A stretch of DNA of 64,000 bases from Bradyrhizobium sp. 186 (GCF_023101685.1 NZ_CP082165.1:124001-188000), one strand, 5' to 3'. Shown: positions 52,930-62,875, counted from the first letter of the stretch. Numbers and translations are program-made. Notes: generated by a model from the letters alone, not told the origin.

Positions 52930-54434
52930 ATGACCACGTTCATCAAGGGTGCCACGATCCTCGCCATGGGAAGACAGCATGGCGCTGAGCCGTTCACGGG
53001 CGACATTCTGATCGAGGGCGATCGAGTCGCGGGGATCGGCACGGCCGTCCAGGCGCCCGCTGGTGCGACGGTGATCAACGGCGCCGGAAAGCTGGTCATG
53101 CCCGGCCTCATGAACGCGCATCTCCATTCCAACGAGGCGCTGTTCAAGGGCCGCTACGACAACATGCCGCTCGAAGTTTGGATGCTGTACTCGTATCCGA
53201 TCCTCGCGGCCAAGCGGCTGCCCGAGCGGCTCGTCTATCTGCGCAGCATGCTGGTCGCGATCGAGTCGCTGAAGACCGGTGTGACCTGTTTGGCGGATGA
53301 CCTCTATGAGAGCCCGAAGGCCGAGATGGAGCTCTTGGGCGCGGCCTTCCAAGCCTATGACGACATTGGTATCCGGGCCACCGTCTCGGCCCATGTGGTC
53401 GACAAGAACTTTCTCGACACGATCCCGTTCACCCGCGAAATGGTGCCGCAACATCTGCAGGACGAGGTCAACAAGCTGTCGCCGCCAACCGTCGACGAGT
53501 ATGTGGGTTTCGTCAAACAGGCGCATGATCGCTATCATGGCCGCTCGGGCCGCCTGCGCTTCATGCTCGCCCCCTCGGCACCACAGCGCTGCTCCCCCGA
53601 ACTCATGCTGGCGGCCAATGATCTCGCCAAGCAATGGGGGTTCCGTTCCACACGCATATCGTGGAGACCAAGGTGCAGGGCGTCACCGGACCGGCACTTT
53701 ATGGCAAATCGCTGATGCGCTACATGCATGAGCTTGGCCTGCTGAACCCCTGGACCACGATCGCCCATTCGATCTGGGTCAGCGCGGACGATATTGCGCT
53801 GATGGGCGCGGCTGGGGTCTCGATCGTACACAACACCATCTCGAACCAGAAACTCGGCGCGGGCATCGCGCCCATCCGCAGGCTGCTCGAGGCCGGCGTT
53901 AATGTGGCGCTCGGCTCGGACGGCATCTGCTCGAACGACACGCCGCGCATGTTCGATGTCATGAAGGCGGCCGGGCTGGCTCAGAAGATCAACAACCCGG
54001 AATGGTCGCGCTGGCTGACTGCGTCCGAGGTGCTCCACGCCTGCACGCTCGGCGGCGCGCGCTCGGCCCTCATCGAGAAGGAGATCGGCTCGCTAGAGGT
54101 GGGCAAGAAGGCCGACCTGCTCATCCTCGACATGCACACGGTGAACTTCGCTCCGCTCAACGATATCCGCAACCACCTCGTGTATTGCGAGAACGGATCG
54201 TCCATCGAGACCGTGATGGTCGATGGCGAGGTTGTAGTGCAGGGCGGCCGGCTGACCAAGGTGGATGAAAACGCGCTCCTCGGTGAGTTGCGCGCTCTGA
54301 TGCCGGAATTCCAAGCGTATACCCGCGGCGTTGAAGCCGCGAACCGGCCGTTCGAGGCTGCCTTCGGGGACATCATCCGCCGCTGCTATGGCACCGATCT
54401 CGGCTTTACGCGCTGGGCGTCCGACGCCGGGTGA
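52930..54434 (+). pseudogene. Amidohydrolase (AtzA/SsnA-like) broken by a one-base frameshift
   Basis: Metal-dependent hydrolase/deaminase. The first part has LVMPGLMNAHLHSNEALFKG, with the HxH metal pair, and runs to 53715. The homologous continuation GVPFHTHIVETKVQG, the metal ligand in LGSDGICSNDTPRM, and TVMVDGEVVVQGGRL lie one frame away. The break falls at the five-G run 53636-53640; one more G would restore a continuous protein of about 501 residues. Everything else is intact, so either a recent mutation, a sequencing error or a slippery site. It is the last gene of the first ABC operon and would deaminate or hydrolyse the imported compound. Confidence 0.85.
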
Positions 54435-54610
54435 GCCCCGTCGCTTCGACGAGACATAACGTTTGGCGGCTGGCTGAGCCAAGGCTGCGCAACGCTGAAC
54501 AATCAGCACGTGCGAAATTGCCGCTGTCAGTGCACGCCGTCTTGAGCTGAGCCAGATCCATGCGGCGCTGTTCCGGATCTGAACAGTTGGGCCAAGCGAT
54601 GCACGCTGCT
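54435..54610. other. Gene-free start of the second ABC promoter region
   Basis: With the following repeat, 419 bases lie between the amidohydrolase and the next binding protein. No coding region or clear terminator is seen in this first part. Confidence 0.5.
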
Positions 54611-54795
54611 ATCTGCTTTCAAAATATGCATTTGCAAAAACTATTGCCTATGATCTAAAAATAACGAATTAATATCAGATAGATAATTCATTTATGCTCT
54701 GCATCAAATGCGAGCATGCCAGACACAATAGGTTTTGCCTATATCGTTCATTGGAATTTGGTCTTTGTTTCACGAATTCGTTTGCCGTTAGCTCG
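54611..54795. repeat. Duplicated promoter region, copy 2
   Basis: Direct repeat of 48700-48882, described there. It precedes the branched-chain-type ABC operon and ends 58 bases before its start codon. It is not linked to any copy of the LysR coding sequence, so only the control region was duplicated or conserved. Confidence 0.85.
54728..54742. promoter_or_regulatory. LysR box ATAGG-N5-CCTAT, copy 2
   Basis: Same 15 bases as at 48815-48829, located 111 bases before the start of the second ABC operon. Confidence 0.65.
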
Positions 54796-54853
54796 GTGGC
54801 AGGGACACGCCGGAAAGGCGAGTACTGGCCACCGAAGAAGCGGGAGATTCAAT

Positions 54854-56047
54854 ATGTTTTCGCAGAATACGTTCCGCAGCGGAATCGTTGCTGGAGCATT
54901 GCTTGGATTGTGTTCGACGGCTGCCTACGCTCAGCAGGAGCCTTGCATTGGCAATTCATCAGCAATCACTGGTCCCGCCGCGTTTGGCGGTCAGGCGATC
55001 AAGATGGGCGCGGAGATCGCTATCGACGAAATTAATGCCAAGGGCGGCGTGCTCGGCAAGCCGCTTCGCTTCGTCCAATATGACGATGCCGGAGCTCCTC
55101 CGCGCGGCGTGGACAATACGCGCCGGATTGCTCTCTCCGACAAATGCGTTGCCCTTCTCGGTGGCTATCATTCCACGGTCGCGGTCGCACAGGCCGACCC
55201 TGTGAACGAGATCGGCATTCCCTATGTCGGCGTGTTAGCTGCCAACACCAAGGCCATCGAAAACGGCCACAATCCGAACTTCATGTTCCGCGTATCTGCG
55301 AAGGACAAATGGGTCGCCCGGTTCCTCGTGGATCAAGCGCTGAAGTCTTCAAAATCCGGAAAGGTCGCCTTTCTGTATGAGAACACCGGTTGGGGCAATG
55401 GAGCGTTGCCCGACGTGAAAGACGCGATGGCCAAGGCGGCCAAGGATCTCGTCGCTGCGGAGACATTCAACTGGGGCGATCAAGACATGACGCCTCAGAT
55501 CATCCGCGCTCGTGACGCCGGCGCCGACCTGGTGTTGTTGTGGGCACTGGATCGCGAAGGCAATCAGATCCTGCGATCGATGGACAAGGTCGGCTGGAAG
55601 CCGCCGATCATCGGCGCATGGGGGATCGCCGGCAACCTCGGTGAGTTGGCCGGACCGCTCGCCAACGGCATGCAGGTGATCCAGACCTATACGTTCATGG
55701 GTGCCATGGATCCGAAGAAGCAGGCGCTGTGGGACAAGCTCAAGGCCAAATACGGCCTGAAGGAGCCGTCAGATATCAAAATGGGATCGGGTGTCGCCAA
55801 TTCTTATGACGCTGTTTATATCACCGCGAAGGCCATCGAAAAGGCTGGCTCCTACGATTGGAAGAAAGTCCGCGAGGCCCTTTACAGCGTAAATTACGAG
55901 GGTCTGGTAGCCGATTATAAGCCAGCCTTCGATGCTTCCGATCCGGAACGTCAGGACGCTATCCTGCCCAAATATTACAAGCTGACGGTCTGGACCGACA
56001 GCAAGCTGCTGCCGCTAGACCAGACCACGTACGGCAAAACCAACTAA
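54854..56047 (+). CDS. ABC substrate-binding protein, branched-chain amino acid type, 397 aa
   Basis: Periplasmic binding protein with a signal peptide ending near residue 26 (AAYAQ-QEP). Then SSAITGPAAFGGQAIKMGAE, INAKGGVLGKPLRFVQYDDA, and VALLGGYHSTVAVAQ. GGGAG lies before ATG 54854; the open frame upstream runs through the repeated promoter and is not coding. First gene of a transporter operon with LivH, LivM-LivG and LivF homologues. Confidence 0.93.
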   Translation: MFSQNTFRSGIVAGALLGLCSTAAYAQQEPCIGNSSAITGPAAFGGQAIKMGAEIAIDEINAKGGVLGKPLRFVQYDDAGAPPRGVDNTRRIALSDKCVALLGGYHSTVAVAQADPVNEIGIPYVGVLAANTKAIENGHNPNFMFRVSAKDKWVARFLVDQALKSSKSGKVAFLYENTGWGNGALPDVKDAMAKAAKDLVAAETFNWGDQDMTPQIIRARDAGADLVLLWALDREGNQILRSMDKVGWKPPIIGAWGIAGNLGELAGPLANGMQVIQTYTFMGAMDPKKQALWDKLKAKYGLKEPSDIKMGSGVANSYDAVYITAKAIEKAGSYDWKKVREALYSVNYEGLVADYKPAFDASDPERQDAILPKYYKLTVWTDSKLLPLDQTTYGKTN

Positions 56048-56228
56048 CACGCTTTAGTCCGGGGTGACGGGGGTGAATTCGGCCGTCATCAAGTACGGCG
56101 CAGCGCCGATCAGGCGCTCGCGTTGCCCGGCCAGCACGCCGAACTCCGGACGCGCGTTTCGCGCCGTGGGATAGACCGTCGGCCGACATTATCCTGATTC
56201 TTGATTTTTCGAGTGACGGACTGAGAAC

Positions 56229-57104
56229 GTGACAGCGCCAATTCAATACATCCTGTCGGGCCTTGCCATCGGCGGCATCTACGCGCTGGTAGCGCTGGGG
56301 TTTCACATCATGTGGTCGGCTGCCAAGGCGGTGAATTTTGCGCATGGCGACACTTTGATGCTCGGCGCCGTTCTCGCCGTGCTTGGCGTGGATGCGGGAA
56401 TGCCGCTACCGGTCGCTTGTCTGTTAGGGATAATCGCAGGTGGAGTCTTCGGGGTGTTGCTTGAGCGCTTTGCGATCCGGCCATTCGCAGCGACGGCAAC
56501 CTCGATCGGCTGGATGCTAACCACGATCGCGGTTGGCGTGATGATCGAGGCATTGGCGACGCTGCAATTTGGGGGCTTTTCGCGGCCCCTGCCATCGCCC
56601 GGCGTGCAGAGCGCCGTCCACATCTTCGGAGCCGGCGTCTATCCGCAGGAACTCGCCATCCCCGTTGTGGCGATCTTGGTCATGATCGGCCTGAAGCGCA
56701 TGCAGCAGCATACGCTGATCGGCCGCGCCATGCGGGCGGTTGCCCATGATAAGCGAGCCGCGGCTCTGATGGGTATCAACGTCAATCGCGTTGTCGCCTT
56801 TTCCTACGGCCTGGCGTCGCTGTTCGGTGCGGCTGCCGGCGTGCTGGTAGCGCCGGTGATCCAGGTTTCCGCGAGCATGGGTGCGCTTTTGGGCCTCAAG
56901 GGGTTCGCGGTTGCGATCATCGGTGGCATCACCAGTGCACCCGGGGTCGTCATCGTCGGGCTCGGCTTCGGAATCATGGAGAAATTCGTCGAAGGCTATA
57001 TCTCGACGGCCTCCCGCGAAATCGTCGGCTTCGGTGTCATGATCCTGGCGCTGTTGGTGTTTCCACAGGGCCTGTTCGGCCACCGCGAGGTCGTCAAGGT
57101 ATGA
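56229..57104 (+). CDS. Branched-chain-type ABC permease, LivH-like, 291 aa
   Basis: Inner-membrane permease with about eight helices: ILSGLAIGGIYALVALGFHI at the N-terminus, NFAHGDTLMLGAVLAV, and LKGFAVAIIGGITSAPGVVI, all standard for LivH. GTG start. Its stop overlaps the next start (ATGA), giving coupled translation. Confidence 0.93.
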   Translation: MTAPIQYILSGLAIGGIYALVALGFHIMWSAAKAVNFAHGDTLMLGAVLAVLGVDAGMPLPVACLLGIIAGGVFGVLLERFAIRPFAATATSIGWMLTTIAVGVMIEALATLQFGGFSRPLPSPGVQSAVHIFGAGVYPQELAIPVVAILVMIGLKRMQQHTLIGRAMRAVAHDKRAAALMGINVNRVVAFSYGLASLFGAAAGVLVAPVIQVSASMGALLGLKGFAVAIIGGITSAPGVVIVGLGFGIMEKFVEGYISTASREIVGFGVMILALLVFPQGLFGHREVVKV

Positions 57105-58894
57105 GATACCTCGTTCCTGTCGGCTTTCTGGTCTTTGCTCTCATCCTTGTCGCCGTTCCGCTGACGGCCAGCAACGAATATACGCTGCGGCTTTTCATGC
57201 TGTTTCTGATCTACGGCATGATTGCCGTAGGTCTGAATGCCCTGGTGGGTTTGACGGGGCTGGTTTCGCTCGGGCAGGCGGGCCTGTTCGCACTGGGATC
57301 TTATGCAGGAGCGATCCTCGCCACGCGGCTCGGCTTTGACATCGTCGCATGCTGTATCGGCGCAGCCATCGTATCCGGTGTGTTCGGCGTGTTGCTGGCC
57401 TATCCGACGGTGCGGGTCAAAGGCGTGTATCTCGCCGTCGTCACGATCGCTTTCGGCATCATCGTCGAGAACGTCGCCATCGAATGGCAATCGCTGACCG
57501 GCGGCACCACCGGTCTCAGTTCAATTCCGCGGCCGAATGTGTTGGGCATCAGGCTCTCGGGCTATGCCTTTTACGGCGTGCTGGCGGTCACCCTGTTTAT
57601 TCTCACACTGCTCATCCACAATCTGAAAATATCGCGTTACGGCCGGGCGATGCTCGCGGTCTCGCAAAGCGAGACTGCGTCGCGCGCGCTCGGCATCAAC
57701 CCTACCGCCATGCGAACACTGGCCTTCGTGGTGGCGTCCGTCACCGCCGGCATCGCGGGCACCTTTTTCGCTTTTCTGAATTCCTACATATCGCCGGACA
57801 TCTTCACGTTCTCCGATAGCGTGCGGTTTTTGCTGATGGTGATCCTGGGAGGCGCCGGATCGACCTTCGGGCCCGTCGTCGGCGCCTATATCTTGACCTA
57901 CCTGCCGGAATATCTGCAGCAATTTCAGCTCTGGCAAAAGTTTGCCTATGGTGCGCTGCTGCTGCTGGTTATGTTCGTGCTGCCGCGCGGCGTGCTCGGC
58001 ACCCTGCGGCTGGCATTCGATCGGTTGCGGCCTCCTGACCCGGTCCCGGACGTTGCCGAAGGCCTGCCGGTCGAGACGACGCTGCGCCATGACAAGGAAA
58101 TGACGGCCGAGCTGGTCGCCAATGCTCTCACCGTGCGCTTCGGCGGGTTGAGCGCCCTGTCGAATGTCTCATTGCGCGTGAAGGGCGGCGAGATCCACGC
58201 CTTGATCGGTCCGAACGGCGCCGGCAAGTCCACTTTCGTCAACGCCATTTCGGGTTTTTATCAGCCGGATGAAGGCCGTTGCGAAATCGACGGCGTCGAA
58301 CTTACAGGTCGGCGTTCGCTTGAGATCGCGCGGCTTGGGCTCGCGCGCACGTTTCAGAACACCGAACTGTTCGGCGAGCTGAGCGTGCTTGAAAACGTCA
58401 TGGCCGGCTATGACCAGCGCCTGTCCTATGGCCTCTTTCACGCTCTGCTGCGAACCCCGCGCATGCTGCGCGAGGAATTCGAATGCCGTCGGGTCGCGAT
58501 CGGTCTGCTCGGCTTCGTCGGTCTTTCCCAATATGCCAACGAGGCCGCGCGTTTTCTCCCCTTCGGTCTGCAACGCCGTCTCGAAATTGCACGCGCGCTG
58601 GCGGGAAAGCCGCGCCTTCTGTTGCTCGATGAGCCGGCGGCCGGGCTGACCACCCTGGAAATCGACGATCTCGAAGCCATGGTTCGCCAGATCGCAGGGC
58701 TCGGCATCTCCGTGCTGCTGATCGAGCACCATGTCGATCTGATCATGGCGCTGGCGGACACGGTCACGGTGCTAGATTACGGCCAGGTGATTGCCAGCGA
58801 TAAACCTGCGGCGATCCAGAACGATCCGCGCGTTATCGAGGCTTATTTCGGAACTTCGCTGGAGCGCGCCGAGGCGGCGGAGTCCGCCGCATGA
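57101..58894 (+). CDS. Fused permease-ATPase, LivM-LivG type, 597 aa
   Basis: One chain with a LivM-like permease (about 1-315: YGMIAVGLNALVGLTGLVSL, FGIIVENVAIEWQSLTGGTT) and a LivG-like ATPase (about 340-590). ATPase motifs: Walker A GPNGAGKST, signature region LPFGLQRRLEIARAL (in place of LSGGQ, normal for LivG), Walker B LLLLDEPAAGL. Such fusions are known in rhizobia and fix the ratio of the two parts. Overlaps both neighbours by four bases. Confidence 0.94.
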   Translation: MRYLVPVGFLVFALILVAVPLTASNEYTLRLFMLFLIYGMIAVGLNALVGLTGLVSLGQAGLFALGSYAGAILATRLGFDIVACCIGAAIVSGVFGVLLAYPTVRVKGVYLAVVTIAFGIIVENVAIEWQSLTGGTTGLSSIPRPNVLGIRLSGYAFYGVLAVTLFILTLLIHNLKISRYGRAMLAVSQSETASRALGINPTAMRTLAFVVASVTAGIAGTFFAFLNSYISPDIFTFSDSVRFLLMVILGGAGSTFGPVVGAYILTYLPEYLQQFQLWQKFAYGALLLLVMFVLPRGVLGTLRLAFDRLRPPDPVPDVAEGLPVETTLRHDKEMTAELVANALTVRFGGLSALSNVSLRVKGGEIHALIGPNGAGKSTFVNAISGFYQPDEGRCEIDGVELTGRRSLEIARLGLARTFQNTELFGELSVLENVMAGYDQRLSYGLFHALLRTPRMLREEFECRRVAIGLLGFVGLSQYANEAARFLPFGLQRRLEIARALAGKPRLLLLDEPAAGLTTLEIDDLEAMVRQIAGLGISVLLIEHHVDLIMALADTVTVLDYGQVIASDKPAAIQNDPRVIEAYFGTSLERAEAAESAA

Positions 58895-59649
58895 GTGAAA
58901 TCCTACTCGATATCCGCAATCTCGAACTGCGCTACGGCGCTGCGATTGCGGTGCGGGACATCTCGCTGAGCGTCAAACGCGGGCAACTTGTTGCCGTCAT
59001 CGGCAACAATGGCGCCGGCAAGTCCTCGATGGTGCGCGGCGCTACCGGTCTTGTGCCCCCTTCAGGCGGACAGGTCTATTTTCGCGGCGAAGACACGACG
59101 CGCCTGAGCGCCGATCGGAAGGTGTCGCGCGGGCTGGTCATGGTGCCCGAGGGACGTCTATTGTTTCCGGATCAGACGGTCGAAGACAATCTGATCCTTG
59201 GCGCTTACGTGCATGGCGGCCTTAAGCATCAGGCGTCCCAATCTGCGCTCGAAAAAATTCTCGTCTTGTTTCCGCGCCTTAAGGAGCGCCTGCATCAACA
59301 GGCGGGCAGCATGTCGGGCGGCGAGCAGCAGATGCTCGCCATTGCACGCGGACTGATGGCTCAGCCGGAGTTGCTCATCGTTGACGAGCTCTCGCTTGGA
59401 CTGGCGCCGAAGATCGTCGATCAATTAATCGGGGCGCTGGCCACTCTCAACAAGGAGGGCCTTACCATTCTGCTCGTTGAGCAGCTTGCGTCCTATGCGC
59501 TGGCGATCGCCGATTACGGGTTCGTCATCGCCAACGGACGAATTGCGCGTGAGGGACCGAGCTCGATGCTGTCTCGCGACGCTGAGGTAATGGAAGCGTT
59601 TCTCGGCAAGACGAAAACAACTACTTCAACCCCGAAGCCACAGGAGTAA
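58891..59649 (+). CDS. Branched-chain-type ABC ATPase, LivF-like, 252 aa
   Basis: Second ATPase of the system: Walker A GNNGAGKSS near 37-45, signature MSGGEQQMLAIARGL near 139-153, Walker B LLIVDELSLGLAPKIV. ATGA overlap with the fusion gene. The cyclase-like hydrolase gene starts two bases after its stop, so the hydrolase is in the same transcript. Confidence 0.95.
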   Translation: MSEILLDIRNLELRYGAAIAVRDISLSVKRGQLVAVIGNNGAGKSSMVRGATGLVPPSGGQVYFRGEDTTRLSADRKVSRGLVMVPEGRLLFPDQTVEDNLILGAYVHGGLKHQASQSALEKILVLFPRLKERLHQQAGSMSGGEQQMLAIARGLMAQPELLIVDELSLGLAPKIVDQLIGALATLNKEGLTILLVEQLASYALAIADYGFVIANGRIAREGPSSMLSRDAEVMEAFLGKTKTTTSTPKPQE

Positions 59650-59651
59650 CC

Positions 59652-60350
59652 ATGGCTCAACGCGTAATCGATCTCAGCCTAACTATCGAAGATAACATGC
59701 CGGCTCACAAGCTCTTCCAGCGGCCCGTGGTCGCGCTGCACATGAGCCATGAAAGCACCAGGGCGCAAAGTCTTGGCGTCCCCGGCGATCCCATGACATT
59801 CCAGACCAATTTCATCGCCATGCTCGACCATGTCGGAACACATGTCGACGCTTATCGACATGTGAATCCAAAGGGAGCCCCGGTCGATGAAATGCCGCTG
59901 GAGACCTTCATGGGTAAGGCAATTTGCTTTGACATGCAGCACATTCCCGATCTTGGCGACATCACCGTCGCGGATATGGAAGCCGCAGAGAAGAAGGCCG
60001 GCGTGAAAGTCGATGGCCACATCGTTCTGTTATGCACCGGTTTTCACAAGCGCAACTATCCGGGATTGGATTCGGTCTGGAAAAATCCGCTGCTTACGGT
60101 CGAGGCGACCAAGTGGCTCCACGATCGCGGATCGAAGATGCACGGCGTGGAGGGACCGTCTACCGATAAGCCCACCGACAACATCTTTGCGCAGCATCGG
60201 CTGTGCCGTGACCTCGGTATCAGCCATTGGGAATGGTTGGTCAATCTCGAGGAACTGCTGGGAAAGGGTGAATTCCAGTTCTTCGGCGTGCCGCTCAAGT
60301 TCAAGGGCGGTTCCGGTTCACCTGTTCGGGCTTTCGCCCTCGTAAACTAG
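59652..60350 (+). CDS. Cyclase-family (kynurenine formamidase-like) hydrolase, 232 aa
   Basis: Metal-dependent hydrolase of the cyclase fold: DLSLTIEDNMPAH at the start and the metal motif LDHVGTHVDAYRHVNPKG near 57-74 (HxGTHxDxxxH pattern). Later WLHDRGSKMHGVEGPSTDKP, where the family has GIDxxSxD. Members hydrolyse formamides, isatin or cyclic amides. Starts two bases after the transporter ATPase, with CAGGAG as ribosome site, implying that the substrate comes in through this transporter. Confidence 0.9.
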   Translation: MAQRVIDLSLTIEDNMPAHKLFQRPVVALHMSHESTRAQSLGVPGDPMTFQTNFIAMLDHVGTHVDAYRHVNPKGAPVDEMPLETFMGKAICFDMQHIPDLGDITVADMEAAEKKAGVKVDGHIVLLCTGFHKRNYPGLDSVWKNPLLTVEATKWLHDRGSKMHGVEGPSTDKPTDNIFAQHRLCRDLGISHWEWLVNLEELLGKGEFQFFGVPLKFKGGSGSPVRAFALVN

Positions 60351-60454
60351 CGTCAGAGCACTAATAGCGCTGCTGATCGCCTCAAACGCTGTTCCGGCCA
60401 GTCTTGCACGAAGGCTGTCCGGAATTTTCTCTTCCCGGTCAAAGAGGTGATCCG

Positions 60455-61861
60455 ATGTCGGCCGAATTCGATACCATGAGCGCGATGGAGATGCGCCTAC
60501 GCGTTGCGGCCAAGGAAATATCGCCAGTCGAACTCACCCGGCGTGCGTTGACCAAGGCCGAGGCAACGCAGTCGACGCTCAACGCGTTTTATCTTCTCAT
60601 GCCGGAAGAAGCTCTCGCCGCGGCAAGGATTGCCGAAGATGCCGTTATGAAAGGAGCCCCGCTCGGCGCTATCCACGGAATTCCGTTTTCAGCCAAAGAT
60701 CTCATGGCGGTCAAAGGCGTTGGTTACGCCTCCGGCTCGCGCACGATGCAATCCAATGTTGCGACGGTCAATGCACCCGCAGTGGAGCGCGCCAAAGCCG
60801 CCGGCGGTATTTTGATCGGCAAGACCACGACGAGTGAGTTCGGGTGCAAGCCAGTCGGAGACAGTCCGCTCACAGGCATCACCCGCAATCCATGGAATCT
60901 GACCAAAACACCAGGCGGTTCGAGTGCAGGAGCGGCGGCGTCGGTAGCAGCTGGTATCACGCCTTTCGCACTCGGTACGGATGGGGGAGGATCGATCCGT
61001 ATTCCGGCTGCATTCACAGGATTGGCAGGGCTAAAAGGACAATTCGGTCGGGTGCCTGTCTGGCCGACGTCCGCAACGCCGACGCTCGCCCACGTCGGCC
61101 CCCTCGCCAGATCGGTGAAGGACGCTGCGTTGCTCTTCTCAGTCGTCGCCGGTCTGGACCACCGGGACCCGTTCAGCATTGCCGGGCCCGTGCCCGATGT
61201 GTTAGGCGCTGCGCGCGCATCCGTGGCCGGTATGAGAATCGCGTATAGCACGACGTTGGGGTACGCGCGGCCGGATCCCGAAGTGGTGAAGCTCACCGAT
61301 CGTGCGGCACGTGCATTTGAGGATCTGGGTTGCCACGTCGAACTCGTCGAGAGCGTTTTTGAGACCGACCCCGCCGACCTTTGGACGGCGGAATTCTACG
61401 CTGGAGTTGGCATTCGGTTGCGATCCTTCATGGAGAACCAGCGCGAATTGCTGGACCCGGCGGTTGCCAATGTGCTTGAACCGGCCCTGTCTCAGGATAT
61501 GCGTGACTACTATACCAAGGTATTTGCCCGCTACGCTTTGCGTGAGAGTATTCGAAAGTTCTTCGAGCGCTACGATCTTCTGATTTCACCGGTCATTCCG
61601 GTGACGTCGCTGAACACGGGAAAAAACATCCCTGACGGGCTAAGCGATAGAAATCTTGTGTCTTGGGTCTACTATACGTATCCGTTCAATCTCACAGGTC
61701 AGCCCGCCGCTTCGGTCTGCGCCGGCCTTGCCCCGGATGGGATGCCGGTTGGTTTGCAGGTCGTCGGCAGATCTTGTTGTGAAGACGACGTGATACGCGC
61801 CGCAGCTGCATTCGAACGTACCCAGTCCGCCGGATACAATGTGCGGGCGGTTGGCATTTAG
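60455..61861 (+). CDS. Amidase (amidase-signature family), 468 aa
   Basis: Serine amidase. The Ser-cisSer-Lys triad is visible: Lys in PFSAKDLMAVKG near 75-86, Ser in the TPGGSSAGAAASVAAG region near 152-167, and GTDGGGSIRIPAAFTGLAGL. Full length. The frame opens at 60404, but ATG 60455 follows AGAGGTG and begins the domain. It cleaves an amide to acid plus ammonia, in line with the other hydrolases of this region. It lies 104 bases after the cyclase gene, in the same direction. Confidence 0.93.
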   Translation: MSAEFDTMSAMEMRLRVAAKEISPVELTRRALTKAEATQSTLNAFYLLMPEEALAAARIAEDAVMKGAPLGAIHGIPFSAKDLMAVKGVGYASGSRTMQSNVATVNAPAVERAKAAGGILIGKTTTSEFGCKPVGDSPLTGITRNPWNLTKTPGGSSAGAAASVAAGITPFALGTDGGGSIRIPAAFTGLAGLKGQFGRVPVWPTSATPTLAHVGPLARSVKDAALLFSVVAGLDHRDPFSIAGPVPDVLGAARASVAGMRIAYSTTLGYARPDPEVVKLTDRAARAFEDLGCHVELVESVFETDPADLWTAEFYAGVGIRLRSFMENQRELLDPAVANVLEPALSQDMRDYYTKVFARYALRESIRKFFERYDLLISPVIPVTSLNTGKNIPDGLSDRNLVSWVYYTYPFNLTGQPAASVCAGLAPDGMPVGLQVVGRSCCEDDVIRAAAAFERTQSAGYNVRAVGI

Positions 61862-62039
61862 ATCTTTGCCGGAATTGCAATTAGGAACTTTAAACTTGGA
61901 AATCCCGCTAAACCGAATTCGGCTCTGCGGGTCGTGCTTGCAGGGAAATGGCCCGTGAGATTAATTTTGATCTTGCCCAAGTGACCTGCCGCTCGTGGTT
62001 TGACGAACGGAACATGCTGCGTTGCTGACGGAAGCACTC

Positions 62040-62875
62040 ATGGACAAGTCGCCACTTGCCTTGGAAGGGGACAAAGTTCCGGCCGACCTCACGGAGGCCG
62101 CGGATGCGGTCCGAGATCGGCCTTATGACGAGAAGGATACCAACAAGGCCTGGGAGTCCTTTTTAAGGTTCGGGGAAATCCAGCGTGACAACGCGCTGGT
62201 GCGTGGCGTTATCGAGAAATCATGGCAGCGCAGCGCTCGGTCAGGCGTTGATGCGCGTTGCTATGGAAGCAATCTCACAACTCGCCGGACGACCTCTACA
62301 AGCTGCGTCTCAAGAACGAAGATCTGCTTGGTTCGAGCGCGGAAACCTGCCGCCGTGTAGTTCGGGCCCTGGGAGATGCCGCCACGATGGTGGTTATCAC
62401 CGATAGAAACGGCATCGTGCTCGACGTCGACGGCGATCGGCGAACTATCGATTCCGGACATGATATTCGTTTGGAGGTCGGCGCCGCGTGGGGTGAGACT
62501 GTAACCGGCACAAACGGCATTGGCACCGCGCTTGTTACCGGCAAGCCGGTTCAGGTCCACGCAGCCGAGCATTTTGGCGAAGGCATCAAGGCATGGACGT
62601 GCGTTGGCAGCCCAATCCGCAGCCCAATTGACGGGAGCATTATCGGCATCATCGATTTTTCCGGTCCTCAAGCGATTTTCCATCGGCACAACGTCGCCCT
62701 GGCCGTGATCGCCGCCAATCACATCGCAGCAACCGCATTGTTGCTTTTCGAGCCGATCGGGGCGGAGGTCGGGAAGTTGCGGCGTTTTGCCCTCGTTAGA
62801 TGGATGCGCCGTCTAAGTGCGGATTTCGACCGGCCTTCACAACCAAGCGCGTTTTGCCGCGGGAAACCAAATTGA
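62040..62875 (+). pseudogene. AcoR-like sigma-54 activator, truncated and frameshifted
   Basis: N-terminal part of an enhancer-binding protein: FLRFGEIQRDNALVRGVIEK and SWQRSARSGVDAR in one frame, then after indels near 62255 the frame continues DDLYKLRLKNEDLLGSSAET, the GAF sensor (VVITDRNGIVLDVDGD, GTNGIGTALVTGKPVQVHAA), ending FALVRWMRRLSADF. The AAA+ domain that contacts sigma-54 and the DNA-binding helix are missing. It may once have controlled the amidase genes before it. Confidence 0.75.

Noticed and set aside
54716..54853. N-terminal extension of the second binding protein through the promoter repeat
   Set aside because: The same DNA in copy 1 is plainly upstream control sequence, and the signal peptide starts at ATG 54854 after a good ribosome site.
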